A stretch of DNA of 64,000 nt from SLFH01 sp050486265 (GTDB taxonomy: Bacteria; Planctomycetota; Phycisphaerae; Phycisphaerales; UBA1924). Shown piece by piece: positions 25,926-35,062 of the stretch. Below the pieces are notes generated by a model that worked only from the letters and a program-made list of their open reading frames with translations, did no database searches and had not been told where the DNA came from. Position 1 is the stretch's first letter. Every line of letters begins with the position of its first letter. The position numbers were made by a program, and so were the translations under genes. The stretch spans positions 124,001 to 188,000 of the forward strand of contig JBJHCY010000001.1 in assembly GCA_050486265.1 (NCBI GenBank), written 5' to 3'.

Positions 25926-26866
25926 GCGCAACGGGCGGCTCGGCGGGCGGCCCCACGGCGGGCACGCTGGCTGGCGCACCGGCGCGGGGCCGGTTCTCGC
26001 TCCGCCCCGGTTCGCTGACGCCGTATCTCTTTCTGCTGCCGGCGATCGCGGTGCTGGGCGTCTTCTTCGTCGGCGCGTTCCTGCAGGTGGTGTACTACTC
26101 GTTTACGACCTACACCGCCTTCTCGCCCCCCGAGTTCGTCGGGCTGGACAATTACCGGCGCGTGCTGGAAGACGATCGCTTCTGGTGGTGCCTGCTCAAC
26201 AGTTTCATCTATCTTCTCGTGACGCCCGCGTTGATCCTCATCAGCCTCGCCGCGGCCCTGATCGTCCGCCACAGCATCCGCACCGGGCGCTGGCTCCGCC
26301 TGCTGTTCTTTCTCCCGGTCGTCACGCCGACGATCGTCGCGGCCGTCGCCTGGCGCCTGCTCTTTGAAGACCAGGGCCTGATCAACAGCGTCATCGCCCT
26401 CGTCGGGCTCGATCCCGTCGGCTGGCTCACCCAGCGCCCGTGGACGCTCATGACCGCGATGACCGTCACGCTCTGGAAGGGCTTCGGCTTCTACATGATG
26501 ATCTTCATCGCCGGCCTGCTCGCGGTGCCCAAAGAGCTTGAAGAGGCCTGCGCGCTCGACGGCGCGGGCCCGGTGCGTTCATTCTTTGCAGTTGTTCTGC
26601 CCACGATCTGGCCGGTCGTGGTGCTCGTGGGCATCATCAGCTCGATCTCGGCGCTGAAGGTCTTCGACGAGCTGTTCGTCACGATCAAGGGCACGCCGAT
26701 CGAGCACCAGACCGTCGTCCCCCTCGTCTACGAGGTCGCGTTCGTGCAGGGCACGGGCGATTTCGGCCTCGCGTGCGCGATGGGGCTGGTGCTCTTTGTG
26801 ATTATCCTGGTCTTCAGCGTGATCAACCTCCGCCTGACGGGCGCCGTCAAGGGGGGCCGCCCGTGA
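25922..26866 (+). CDS. ABC sugar transporter permease (MalF/UgpA type)
   Basis: A 314-residue inner-membrane protein with about six transmembrane helices, beginning LTPYLFLLPAIAVLGVFFVG. The EAA loop that docks the ATPase reads EEACALDGAGPVRSFFAVVL. Starts and stops overlap with both flanking transporter genes. No ATP-binding subunit is encoded in this window, so an unlinked MsmX/MalK-type ATPase is probably shared. Confidence 0.92.
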   Translation: MSATGGSAGGPTAGTLAGAPARGRFSLRPGSLTPYLFLLPAIAVLGVFFVGAFLQVVYYSFTTYTAFSPPEFVGLDNYRRVLEDDRFWWCLLNSFIYLLVTPALILISLAAALIVRHSIRTGRWLRLLFFLPVVTPTIVAAVAWRLLFEDQGLINSVIALVGLDPVGWLTQRPWTLMTAMTVTLWKGFGFYMMIFIAGLLAVPKELEEACALDGAGPVRSFFAVVLPTIWPVVVLVGIISSISALKVFDELFVTIKGTPIEHQTVVPLVYEVAFVQGTGDFGLACAMGLVLFVIILVFSVINLRLTGAVKGGRP

Positions 26867-27678
26867 ACCGGACGCCCCCGTGGCTCGTCGCCCTCCGGAT
26901 CGTCTGCGCCGTCGCGCTGGTCGCGCTGGCGATCATCCCGGCGATCTGGCTGGCGATGATCGCCGTCCAGCCCGCAGACGCCGACCTCCGCTCCGTCGGC
27001 GGGGGCTTCACGCTCAACAACTTCCGCGGCGCCTGGGCCGAGGGCGGCCTCGCTTCGGCGACGATCAACAGCGTGCTCGTCACCTTCTCCCGCGCCGGGC
27101 TGAATGTGCTCCTCGCGGCGCTCGCGGCCTACCCGCTGGCGCGCATGAGCTTCCGCGGGCGCGACATCTGCTTCGTCCTCATCCTCGCGACGACGATGAT
27201 CCCCGAGCAGGTCATCGTCGTCCCCCTCTTCCGCATCGTCGCGGGCATGGGCATGTTCGACACGCTCGCGGCTCTCGTGGTGCCGTTCGGCGTCTCGGCG
27301 TTCGGGATTTTCCTCTGCCGCCAGGCGTTTTTGCAGGTCCCGTGGGAGCTTGAAGAGGCGGCCCGCATCGACGGCGCGGGGCCGTTGCGCACCTGGTGGA
27401 ATGTCATGATCCCCCTCTCGGCGCCGACGCTGGCGACGCTCGCGCTCTTTTCCATCATCGCGGCATGGTCCGACCTGCTCTGGCCCCTCGTCGTGCTCAA
27501 CAGCCCCGAGAAATACACCCTGCCCCTGGCGATCAACGAGCTTCTGGGCCAGTTCGCCACCAACCCGCGCTACGCCTACGCCGGCAGCGTGCTGGCGCTC
27601 GTGCCGATCGTCGTCTTCTTCCTCGCGATGGAACGCTGGCTCAAGCCGAGCCTCTTCGCCGGGGCGGTGAAGGGATGA
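26863..27678 (+). CDS. ABC sugar transporter permease (MalG/UgpE type)
   Basis: A 271-residue partner permease starting at GTG 26863, which overlaps the previous stop (GTGA) and follows AAGGGGGG. It has six predicted helices and the EAA loop ELEEAARIDGAGPLRTWW. The C-terminal helix is LALVPIVVFFLAMERWL. The next gene overlaps its stop by four bases. Confidence 0.92.
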   Translation: MNRTPPWLVALRIVCAVALVALAIIPAIWLAMIAVQPADADLRSVGGGFTLNNFRGAWAEGGLASATINSVLVTFSRAGLNVLLAALAAYPLARMSFRGRDICFVLILATTMIPEQVIVVPLFRIVAGMGMFDTLAALVVPFGVSAFGIFLCRQAFLQVPWELEEAARIDGAGPLRTWWNVMIPLSAPTLATLALFSIIAAWSDLLWPLVVLNSPEKYTLPLAINELLGQFATNPRYAYAGSVLALVPIVVFFLAMERWLKPSLFAGAVKG

Positions 27679-29372
27679 AGACCGGCGTGCTCATCGTCGG
27701 TGGCGGGGCGGGGGGCGTCGCGGCGGCGCTCGCCTGCGCCGAGGCCGGCGTCAACTGCATCGTCACCGAGCATTACCGATGGGTCGGCGGGCAGTTTACT
27801 TCTCAGGGCGTCCCGCCCGACGAAAACCGCTGGGTCGAGTCGTTCGGCGCTTCAAAGCGCTACGCCGAACTCCGCCGGCGCGTGCGCGATTGGTACAAGA
27901 CCAACCGCACCCTGACCCCCGAAGCGGCGCGCAGCGAAACCCTCAACCCCGGGGGCGGTTGGGTCAGCCGTCTGTGCGCCGAGCCCCGCGTCTTCCATGC
28001 CGTGATGCGCGAGATGCTCGCCGAGCACCATGGCCGCATCACCGTGCTGACGGGTCTGGAGCCGATCGGCGCCGACGCCGATCGCGGACGCATCCGCTCG
28101 GTCACCTTCCGGGATCGTTCAGACTATTCGGAGCAAACGATCGAAGCCCCGATCGTCATCGACGCCACCGAGACGGGCGATCTCCTCGAACTCGCGTCGA
28201 TCCCCTTCGCGCTCGGCGGCGAGTCGCGCCGGGTTTACGCCGAGCTGCACGCCCCGGAAACCACGCCCTCGGGCGATGAGACCGACCCGCTCGACCAGCA
28301 AGCGCATTCGCACTGTTTCGCGATCGAGCACCGCCCGGGCGAGGACTGCACGATCCCCGAGCCCGACGCGTACCGGCGGTGGGCGGAGTTTGTGCCGCAG
28401 ATGCGCGAGGGCGAGTCGCCCTGGACGGGCCCGATCTTTTCGTGGACCGTGCCGAGCCACAACGAGTCGGGCCGACTCGAACTCCCGCTCGTGCCCTGGC
28501 CCGACGAGCCGGCGCAGGGCGAGCTGGAACTCTGGCGGTATCGCCGGATCGTCGATCGCTCGATCTATGCGCCCGGGCCGGTCGAGTTGCCGCCCGAGGT
28601 CTCGCTGATCAACTGCGTGCAGATGGACTATTGGCGACGGCCGCTGCTCAACCCCCATCTGCGTTCGGGGTGCGGGCACGACCCGGAAGCCTTCAGCGAA
28701 GCCGTTGAGCAGGCGATGTGTTTCTTCTACTGGATGCAGACCGAGGCCCCGCGTCACGACGGGGGCAGGGGCTATCCCGGCCTCCGCCTCCGGGGCGACG
28801 AGCTCGGCACAAACGACGGCTTCGCCATGGCGCCCTACATCCGCGAGCCGCGCCGGCTCAAGGCGATGCTCGTGATGCACGAGGGGCACATCGGCACGCT
28901 GCAGCGTTCGGAGTCGGGCGAGGCCGCGGGCGTCGACGCGGCGTCGGCCCTGGAAAACCCGTGGGGCGTGGGCGAACTCTTTCCCGACGCGGCCGCGATC
29001 GGCCACTACCCGATCGACCTGCACCCCTCGTGCTCGGGGCGCCAGTCGGTGTATGTCGCCTGCTCGCCGTTCAGAGTGCCGCTGCGGTCGCTTGTTCCGG
29101 CAGGTGGGGGTGGGGGCGGGAACCTGGTCGCCGGGGGCAAGTGCCTCGGCGTGAGCCATGTCGTCAACGGCGCCACACGCACCCACGCCTGCGAGTGGAT
29201 GATCGGCGAAGCCGCGGGAACGCTCGCGGCCTGGTGCGTGCTGCAAAGCCGCTCGCCCGCCGAGGCGTGCGATCTCGGCGAACGCACGCGCGAGGTGCAG
29301 CGGATGCTCGCCGCCGGCGGCATGCCGCTCAGCTGGCCGTGGGAAGACGCGGGCGGGCTTTCGGGCGTGTAG
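27675..29372 (+). CDS. FAD-dependent oxidoreductase (PF12831 type)
   Basis: A 565-residue flavoprotein with an N-terminal dinucleotide-binding motif (VLIVGGGAGGVAAALACAEAG) and the WVGGQFTSQG segment typical of the FAD-dependent oxidoreductases common in planctomycete and Bacteroidetes sugar loci. A conserved VIDATETGDLLELA follows at mid-N-terminal position. No signal peptide is present. It is translationally coupled to the permease, implying action on the imported sugar, perhaps as a dehydrogenase. The substrate is unknown. Confidence 0.82.
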   Translation: MKTGVLIVGGGAGGVAAALACAEAGVNCIVTEHYRWVGGQFTSQGVPPDENRWVESFGASKRYAELRRRVRDWYKTNRTLTPEAARSETLNPGGGWVSRLCAEPRVFHAVMREMLAEHHGRITVLTGLEPIGADADRGRIRSVTFRDRSDYSEQTIEAPIVIDATETGDLLELASIPFALGGESRRVYAELHAPETTPSGDETDPLDQQAHSHCFAIEHRPGEDCTIPEPDAYRRWAEFVPQMREGESPWTGPIFSWTVPSHNESGRLELPLVPWPDEPAQGELELWRYRRIVDRSIYAPGPVELPPEVSLINCVQMDYWRRPLLNPHLRSGCGHDPEAFSEAVEQAMCFFYWMQTEAPRHDGGRGYPGLRLRGDELGTNDGFAMAPYIREPRRLKAMLVMHEGHIGTLQRSESGEAAGVDAASALENPWGVGELFPDAAAIGHYPIDLHPSCSGRQSVYVACSPFRVPLRSLVPAGGGGGGNLVAGGKCLGVSHVVNGATRTHACEWMIGEAAGTLAAWCVLQSRSPAEACDLGERTREVQRMLAAGGMPLSWPWEDAGGLSGV

Positions 29373-29392
29373 CGCACGGGCGCGGCGTTCGC

Positions 29393-32300
29393 TCAGCCGC
29401 GATGGATCTTCAGCGTCACGATCTGGAACGGCTTGAGCATCATGGTCGTCTCGGCGCCGTCGTGCTGCAGGTGGTCGATGGGGGAGGGTCGGTCGAGCAG
29501 GTCGACGCCTTCGACGGCGACTACAGGGATGTTCCACCTCATGGTGAAGTATTGTTCCAGGCCCTCGGTTTCGACGATGCGCAGGCGGAGCGTGCCGTCG
29601 GGTGCGCCGGTCGCCGCGGCGACCTCGCCTCCTGGAGTCGAGAAGGGGGCCCATGACGCGTGGGCGGTGAGGTGGGCCGACCCCCCCTCAAGGTTCCGCG
29701 CCGGTCTGACAAAGCGCTCGGCGATTCGCGTCGCCGAAGCCCAGCCATAGTGCAGCCAGAGCCCGGTACGGATCACATGCTTGCCCCTGTCGGCGTCCGG
29801 GTCTGGCCAGTTTGAGGAGCGGAGCAGAGTGTGGCCGAGTTCCGAACCTTCGGCCGAGCGCCCGAGCACCGTGCCGTCGTCGAGGAGCGTGAAGACGCGT
29901 CCTGTCTGGCGCAACTCGCTGAAGCGGTGGCCGCAGCGTTCGAAGCGGGCCGCGTCGCGCGGGGTGTTGCGTGTTGCTCCGTCCTGAACGGTTCCGAACT
30001 GCGTGCCGTGTCGGACCGATGCGCCTTCGATCCCGGTCGGATAGCGCACGCGGAGCACGCGGGCCGAGGCTTTCCAATCGATCACCGTCTCGATCTCCAC
30101 GATCGGCGAGCCGGCTCGGAGCGTGAACGACTCGCGGATCGTCGAGCCGCAGGGGAGCGTGTGCACGAAGATCAATGACGCCTCAGCGTTCGTGGTGCTG
30201 CTGGAGACCTTCGCCGGGCTGTCGTTGCTCCAGAGCAGTTTGTCGGTGTAGTTCTCTTCCAGCTCCCACGCGTCGTAGGTGCGGGGCCGGTCTTCGAAGA
30301 GCTCGATGTACCGCGTCGGCCCGCCCGAGCACAGGTCGAAACCGTCGTGCTTGTTGCGGTACTCGACGAGTCGTCCGCGATCGTCCATCACGAGCCTGAC
30401 ATCGTCATTCTCGATCGTCATCGCGTCCGCGTCGAGCCGGACGACATCCTCCCTCGCCCTTTCCGACGGCGCAAAGACCGAGAGCGGCGGCGGGGCGTCG
30501 CGGTCCAGCACGCACGCCTCACTCGCGGGGCAGAAACAGGGCCGCTCGGCCCCGACCTTCAACGCCCACGCCGGCGCACACTCTTGAATGATCGCCTCCG
30601 CACCCTCGAAGACCGCTTGCAGATCTTGTCGCGCCCGCTCGTTCACCGGCGCGATCGACGAGCCGGGCAGGATGTCGTGGAACTGGTTCAGCAGCAGCGT
30701 CTTCCACAACGCATCCAGCCGGGCGTGCAGCCGCTCGGCTTCTTGCTGCTCCAGCGGCTCGGGGCCGAAGAACGCCAGGAGCTCGGCGAGCCGCAGCGAC
30801 TCTTCGCAGGCGCGGTTCAGCCGCTTGATCTCGCGCTGGCTCGTCAGTGTGCCGCGGTGGTACTCAAGGTCGAGCTCGCCCCGCCAGAGCGGCAGCGGGC
30901 GTCCCGCGCGCTCGATCGCCCCGGCGTGGTCGTGCAGGTCTTTGCAGAAGTCGCGCGCTGTACCGAACCGCACGCGGGGCAGCCCTTCGCACGCCGCCGC
31001 GAGCCGGGCGCGGCTGAGCATCTCTTCGGTCGGACCGCCGCCGCCGTCGCCGTAGCCGAACGGCTGCAGCCAGAGGTCCGACGCGCCGTCGAGCTGCTTG
31101 GCCGCCCTCGTCTCGCCCTTGCGCAGCTCTTTGGGCGAGAGTGTCGAGTTGTAATCGCCCCCGGGCGTGAGATGCGTCAGCACCGCGTGCCCGCCGAGCC
31201 CCTCCCAGCGGAAGGTGTTGTGCTGGAACTCCGTCGTGTCGTTCCAGTGCAACTTGTTGGTGATGAAGGTGTCCAGCCCGCCCAGCTTCATGATCTGCGG
31301 CAAGCACGCCGCGAACCCGAAAGTGTCCGGCAGGTACAGGTGCCGCTGCTCTCCGCGATCGCCGAAACGGTCCTTCCAGTACGCCACGCCGTGCTGGAGC
31401 TGGCGGATCAGAGACTCGCCGCTGGGCGCGCAGGTGTCCGGCTCGACCCACATCCCCCCGCCCGGCTCCCAGCGACCTTCTCGCACGCGCCGGGCGATCT
31501 GCGCGAAGAGCTCGGGCGAGTCTTCCTCGACCCACGCGTAGTGCTGCGCCTGCGAGCAGAGAAAGCAGAACGCCGGGTCCTGATCCATCAGCCGCAGCAC
31601 ATTGCTGAACGAGCGCAGGCACTTGCGCCGGCTCTCTTCGAGTGTCCAGAGCCAGGCGGTATCGATGTGCGCGTGCCCGACGGCGACGCACTCGGTCGAG
31701 GATGGTGAGGCCCCTCGCAAGATCCCTTCTTCGATCGCGGATGCGATGTCCGCCGCCCCGGCCGCCGGGTCGAGGTCGTCGATCGCGATCACCGCCTCAC
31801 GCAACGCGCGGCAGAGCTCCCCAGCCCTCGGCGTCCGCTCGGGCAGCTCCTTCAGCAGCGCCAGCGCAAAGCCGAACGCTCGCGACAGGCGCAGCACGCG
31901 CTCGTCGAGCAACGCAATCTCGGCGACCTCCAGCCCGCCCGGCTCGCGGCCGGTCCAACGCGCCCGCGTCTCGGCTGTGTCCCAGTCGAACACGCTCGCC
32001 CCCCACGGGTGCGCGCAGACCGACTCGACGAACGCCGTCACGCGCCCGCCGGGCGCTGCGCCGGCGAGGCGCACACGATCGCGGTTCACATCCACGCCCT
32101 GCACGGGCTCGCCGCCGATGTGCACGAGCCCCTCGGTCCCCGTGCTGAAGCGGAGCACAATCGAGCGTCCTTCGCCGACCTTGAACCGCTCGGGCAAAAC
32201 GCCTTCGAGCCTGAACCAGCAGGTCCGCCACGCCGGGCCCCAGCGCCACCCTGGCTCGACGGGCTCGAACTCGAAACCCTCGGCTTCTTTGAGCGATGGC

Positions 32301-32428
32301 GATCCATCGCACAGATGCGCCCCGACCCGCAACGGCTCGCGGTCGGCGTAGATCGCCGTCGAGATCACCTCGCGCAGGTACGCCTCAAAGCGGCCGATCC
32401 AGCGTTGCAGTTCGGTGGGGGGTGTCAT
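29393..32428 (-). CDS. Alpha-mannosidase-like glycoside hydrolase, family GH38
   Basis: A 1011-residue retaining, Zn-dependent enzyme. Metal ligands lie in VGHAHIDTAWLW near residue 250, and the catalytic nucleophile is the Asp of YLPDTFGF near 367. NQFHDILPGSSI, another GH38 signature, is intact, and the C-terminal beta domains are complete. There is no signal peptide, so it is probably cytosolic and works on imported oligosaccharides. The ATG overlaps the stop of the amidase gene (ATGA), so the two are one transcript reading leftward from about 33.6 kb. Confidence 0.92.
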   Translation of the reverse strand: MTPPTELQRWIGRFEAYLREVISTAIYADREPLRVGAHLCDGSPSLKEAEGFEFEPVEPGWRWGPAWRTCWFRLEGVLPERFKVGEGRSIVLRFSTGTEGLVHIGGEPVQGVDVNRDRVRLAGAAPGGRVTAFVESVCAHPWGASVFDWDTAETRARWTGREPGGLEVAEIALLDERVLRLSRAFGFALALLKELPERTPRAGELCRALREAVIAIDDLDPAAGAADIASAIEEGILRGASPSSTECVAVGHAHIDTAWLWTLEESRRKCLRSFSNVLRLMDQDPAFCFLCSQAQHYAWVEEDSPELFAQIARRVREGRWEPGGGMWVEPDTCAPSGESLIRQLQHGVAYWKDRFGDRGEQRHLYLPDTFGFAACLPQIMKLGGLDTFITNKLHWNDTTEFQHNTFRWEGLGGHAVLTHLTPGGDYNSTLSPKELRKGETRAAKQLDGASDLWLQPFGYGDGGGGPTEEMLSRARLAAACEGLPRVRFGTARDFCKDLHDHAGAIERAGRPLPLWRGELDLEYHRGTLTSQREIKRLNRACEESLRLAELLAFFGPEPLEQQEAERLHARLDALWKTLLLNQFHDILPGSSIAPVNERARQDLQAVFEGAEAIIQECAPAWALKVGAERPCFCPASEACVLDRDAPPPLSVFAPSERAREDVVRLDADAMTIENDDVRLVMDDRGRLVEYRNKHDGFDLCSGGPTRYIELFEDRPRTYDAWELEENYTDKLLWSNDSPAKVSSSTTNAEASLIFVHTLPCGSTIRESFTLRAGSPIVEIETVIDWKASARVLRVRYPTGIEGASVRHGTQFGTVQDGATRNTPRDAARFERCGHRFSELRQTGRVFTLLDDGTVLGRSAEGSELGHTLLRSSNWPDPDADRGKHVIRTGLWLHYGWASATRIAERFVRPARNLEGGSAHLTAHASWAPFSTPGGEVAAATGAPDGTLRLRIVETEGLEQYFTMRWNIPVVAVEGVDLLDRPSPIDHLQHDGAETTMMLKPFQIVTLKIHRG

Positions 32429-33501
32429 GGCGCCCTGCGCCCGCCCCGCACATACCGGGCGCTCTCTCGCGCCTGTTCGTCAACAATCGCCCGGGCGCCC
32501 CCGACCACGCGGTCCCAGTCGAACGCCGGGCCCGGATCGATCTTCCCACGCGTGATGTGGTAATGGGCGATCAGGCCCCTGAAGCTGTCGTACTCCTCCT
32601 GCGAGAGTTCTCGGGTGGCCAGCGTGCCGTCGCGCTCGCGCGGGTAGTCCAGCTCGATCCCGGGCAGGGCCAGGTGCAGGGCCGCGGCAAGCTTGATCAG
32701 CGAGTCGTACTGCTCGTCGGTCAGGTCGTACTGATAAAGCGTCGTCCCGTGGATCTCGCCCCTGACAGGCTCGGGCCGCGATGGCCGGCCGACAAACCCG
32801 GGTGTGCGCACGCCCCCGTCGCCGAGCGAGTCGGGGATCGTGATCCGCGTGCCCGAGGCATCGCGTGTGTACCACTGGCGGAGCGTCCGGTCGTCGGGGT
32901 CGCGGTACGCGCCCATGTTGGCGATCTCGATCCCGACCGAGCGGTCGTTGGCCGTCCCCGCGTGCCACGCGCGCTCCTGCACATCCAGCGTCTGGTAGAT
33001 CGTCCCGTCGATGTCGAGCATGAAGTGCACCGACAGCCCCCGCAGGTCGTGCAGCACGCGGAAGCACCGGCGGCTGACACCGCAGACATCGTAATGGATC
33101 ACGAACTGGTCCACATGCGTGCGCACATCGTCGAGCGTCCAGTTCCCGTGGCGCGTCCGTTCCTGGTCTTCCTGGCTCATGCCGACGCGTCGGGTGCTGT
33201 AGCGGTTGGGCGAACGCAGCACCGAGCTCGACGCCGCCCACGACGCCTGGTCGAGCGGGACAAACCGACGCTCCACCCGGTACGCGTCGTAGCCCCCCTC
33301 GTCGAACCAGAGCACCACGGGCGCACCGGTGTGGAACATCCGCCCGGCGACCATGATCACGTCGCCGACGCGCACCGCCTGATCGCCGATCCGCGGCCCC
33401 GCCTCGACCGCCCGCTGCTGCGGGGCGCACCCCACGCCAATCAGGCAGGCCAGCAACATCGCGGAGAACGGGATCGATCGGACCAAAATCTGCATCATCA
33501 T
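32425..33501 (-). CDS. N-acetylmuramoyl-L-alanine amidase (amidase_2) lipoprotein
   Basis: A lipoprotein signal (AMLLACLIGVGC) is followed by an amidase_2/PGRP domain. The Zn ligands fit FVIHYDVCG, RAWHAGTAND and HYHITRGKIDPG. The enzyme family removes stem peptides from peptidoglycan, yielding bare glycan strands. There are three tandem ATGs; the first (33501) is given. Its divergent neighbour is lysA, and its downstream coupled gene is the GH38 enzyme. The long insertion after the second His carrying a PEPVRGEIHGTTLYQYDLTD stretch is unusual. Confidence 0.87.
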   Translation of the reverse strand: MMMQILVRSIPFSAMLLACLIGVGCAPQQRAVEAGPRIGDQAVRVGDVIMVAGRMFHTGAPVVLWFDEGGYDAYRVERRFVPLDQASWAASSSVLRSPNRYSTRRVGMSQEDQERTRHGNWTLDDVRTHVDQFVIHYDVCGVSRRCFRVLHDLRGLSVHFMLDIDGTIYQTLDVQERAWHAGTANDRSVGIEIANMGAYRDPDDRTLRQWYTRDASGTRITIPDSLGDGGVRTPGFVGRPSRPEPVRGEIHGTTLYQYDLTDEQYDSLIKLAAALHLALPGIELDYPRERDGTLATRELSQEEYDSFRGLIAHYHITRGKIDPGPAFDWDRVVGGARAIVDEQARESARYVRGGRRAP

Positions 33502-33603
33502 GTCGCCTTTGGTGGTCGGAGGAAACAGGTTCGGGCGGCATTGTGCGCTCGCGGGCGGCCCCGTGCGCGCGGTGTCGGTCAGCGGTCAGCCTCGGCCGGT
33601 CGC

Positions 33604-33625
33604 GAATCTTATAGAACAATGTATA
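33604..33625 (+). promoter_or_regulatory. Regulatory motif copy (e) with an extended -10 box, in a divergent promoter region
   Basis: GAATC-TTATAGAA (core 33609-33616) is followed at once by CAATG then TATACT, an extended -10 box (TGTATACT) for lysA. It sits in the 163-base gap between the amidase/mannosidase operon and the lysA-to-symporter operon, so one bound factor could control both. Confidence 0.45.
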
Positions 33626-33664
33626 CTGCCGCCGACGCCCGACCGCCCCACGGAAACACCCCGC

Positions 33665-35062
33665 ATGGACGACTTCGCGTACACCAACGGACAACTCCAC
33701 GCCGAAGGCGTCCCCGTCGACGAGATCGCGGCGAAGGTCGGCACCCCGACTTTCGTCTACTCGTCCGCCACCCTCCTCGGCCATTACCGACGCCTGACCG
33801 AAGCGTTTCGCCCCCTCGATCCGGCGGTCTGTTTCGCGGTCAAATCCTGCGGCAACCCCGAGATCTGCCGCCTGATCGCCGGCGCCGGCGCGGGGTTCGA
33901 TGTCGTCTCGGTGGGGGAGCTCGAACGGGTCTGGCTCTCGGGCGCGCCGATGTCGGGTGTGGTCTTCGCCGGGGTGGGCAAGCGGCGTGACGAGATGCTC
34001 GCCGCCGTCGACGGGCGCTTCAGCCCGCTCGCCGGGGCCGGTGTCAGGGTGAACGGGCTCGGACCGGAGGGGCGGGGGCCGATCGGGCTGTTCAATGTCG
34101 AGAGCGAGCAGGAACTTGAGGTGCTTGAAGACGCCGCGAGGGAGGCGGGCGTCGTCGCCTCGGCGACGCTCCGGGTCAACCCGGATGTCGACGCGCGGAC
34201 GCACAGGCACACGACCACCGGCAAGCGGGAGAACAAGTTCGGGATCGACCTCGCCCGCGCGCCCGCCGCCTTCGACCGATTCGGCGATTCGCCCCATGTC
34301 AACCTGCGCGGGCTGCACATGCACCTGGGTTCGCCGATCTACTCGGCCGACCCCTACACCGAGGCCCTCGAACGCATCCTCGTTCGGATCGACGAGATCG
34401 AGCGCCACGGCTGCCGCATCGACCGCCTGAACATCGGCGGCGGGATCGGCGCCGACTACGAAACGGGCGCCACGCCCCCGTACACGACATACGCCGAGCG
34501 CATCGTCCCGATGCTGGCGCCCCTCGTCGATCGCGGCGTGAAGATCCTGATGGAGCCGGGACGCACGCTCATCGCCAACGCGGGCGTGCTGCTCGTTCGC
34601 GTCGAGTATGTCAAGGAGACCTCGGGCGGGCGGTTCGTCGTCTGCGACGCGGGGATGAACGCCCTGATCCGCCCCGCGCTCTACGACGCGTTCCACTTTG
34701 TCTGGCCCGTCCGCGTCGGCGAGGGGCAGGCGCCCGCCCGCCGGTCCAGAACGCCCGAAGGGCCGGGCCTCGTTTCTTCGCATGTCGTCGGCCCGATCTG
34801 CGAGTCGGCCGATGCCTTTGTGCGCGACTGGCCGATGCCGCGGGTCGAGCGCGGGGATCTGCTCGCGGTTTTCAGCGCCGGCGCCTACGGCATGTCGATG
34901 GCCAGCACCTACAACGACCACCCGCTCCCCGCCGAGGTCCTCGTCGAAGGTCAAAGGTGGCGGACGATCCGCCCCCGTCAGAGCGTCGCGGCGATGCTGC
35001 TCGGGCCCGAGGCCTGCGCCGTTGAGACAAACCGGGCGGACAATCCGGAGACCGCCGCGTGA
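33665..35062 (+). CDS. lysA: Diaminopimelate decarboxylase
   Basis: PLP enzyme of the alanine racemase fold that makes lysine from meso-diaminopimelate. The PLP lysine is in FAVKSCGNPEI near residue 60, GGGIG and EPGRTLIANAGVLL bind phosphate, and C379 in GPICESADAF is the catalytic Cys. At 465 residues it is about 40 longer than typical. The gene is at the head of an operon that continues with HGSNAT-like, GH20, murQ and a symporter. A catabolic role, channelling DAP from peptidoglycan into lysine, is a reasonable inference. Confidence 0.88.
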   Translation: MDDFAYTNGQLHAEGVPVDEIAAKVGTPTFVYSSATLLGHYRRLTEAFRPLDPAVCFAVKSCGNPEICRLIAGAGAGFDVVSVGELERVWLSGAPMSGVVFAGVGKRRDEMLAAVDGRFSPLAGAGVRVNGLGPEGRGPIGLFNVESEQELEVLEDAAREAGVVASATLRVNPDVDARTHRHTTTGKRENKFGIDLARAPAAFDRFGDSPHVNLRGLHMHLGSPIYSADPYTEALERILVRIDEIERHGCRIDRLNIGGGIGADYETGATPPYTTYAERIVPMLAPLVDRGVKILMEPGRTLIANAGVLLVRVEYVKETSGGRFVVCDAGMNALIRPALYDAFHFVWPVRVGEGQAPARRSRTPEGPGLVSSHVVGPICESADAFVRDWPMPRVERGDLLAVFSAGAYGMSMASTYNDHPLPAEVLVEGQRWRTIRPRQSVAAMLLGPEACAVETNRADNPETAA

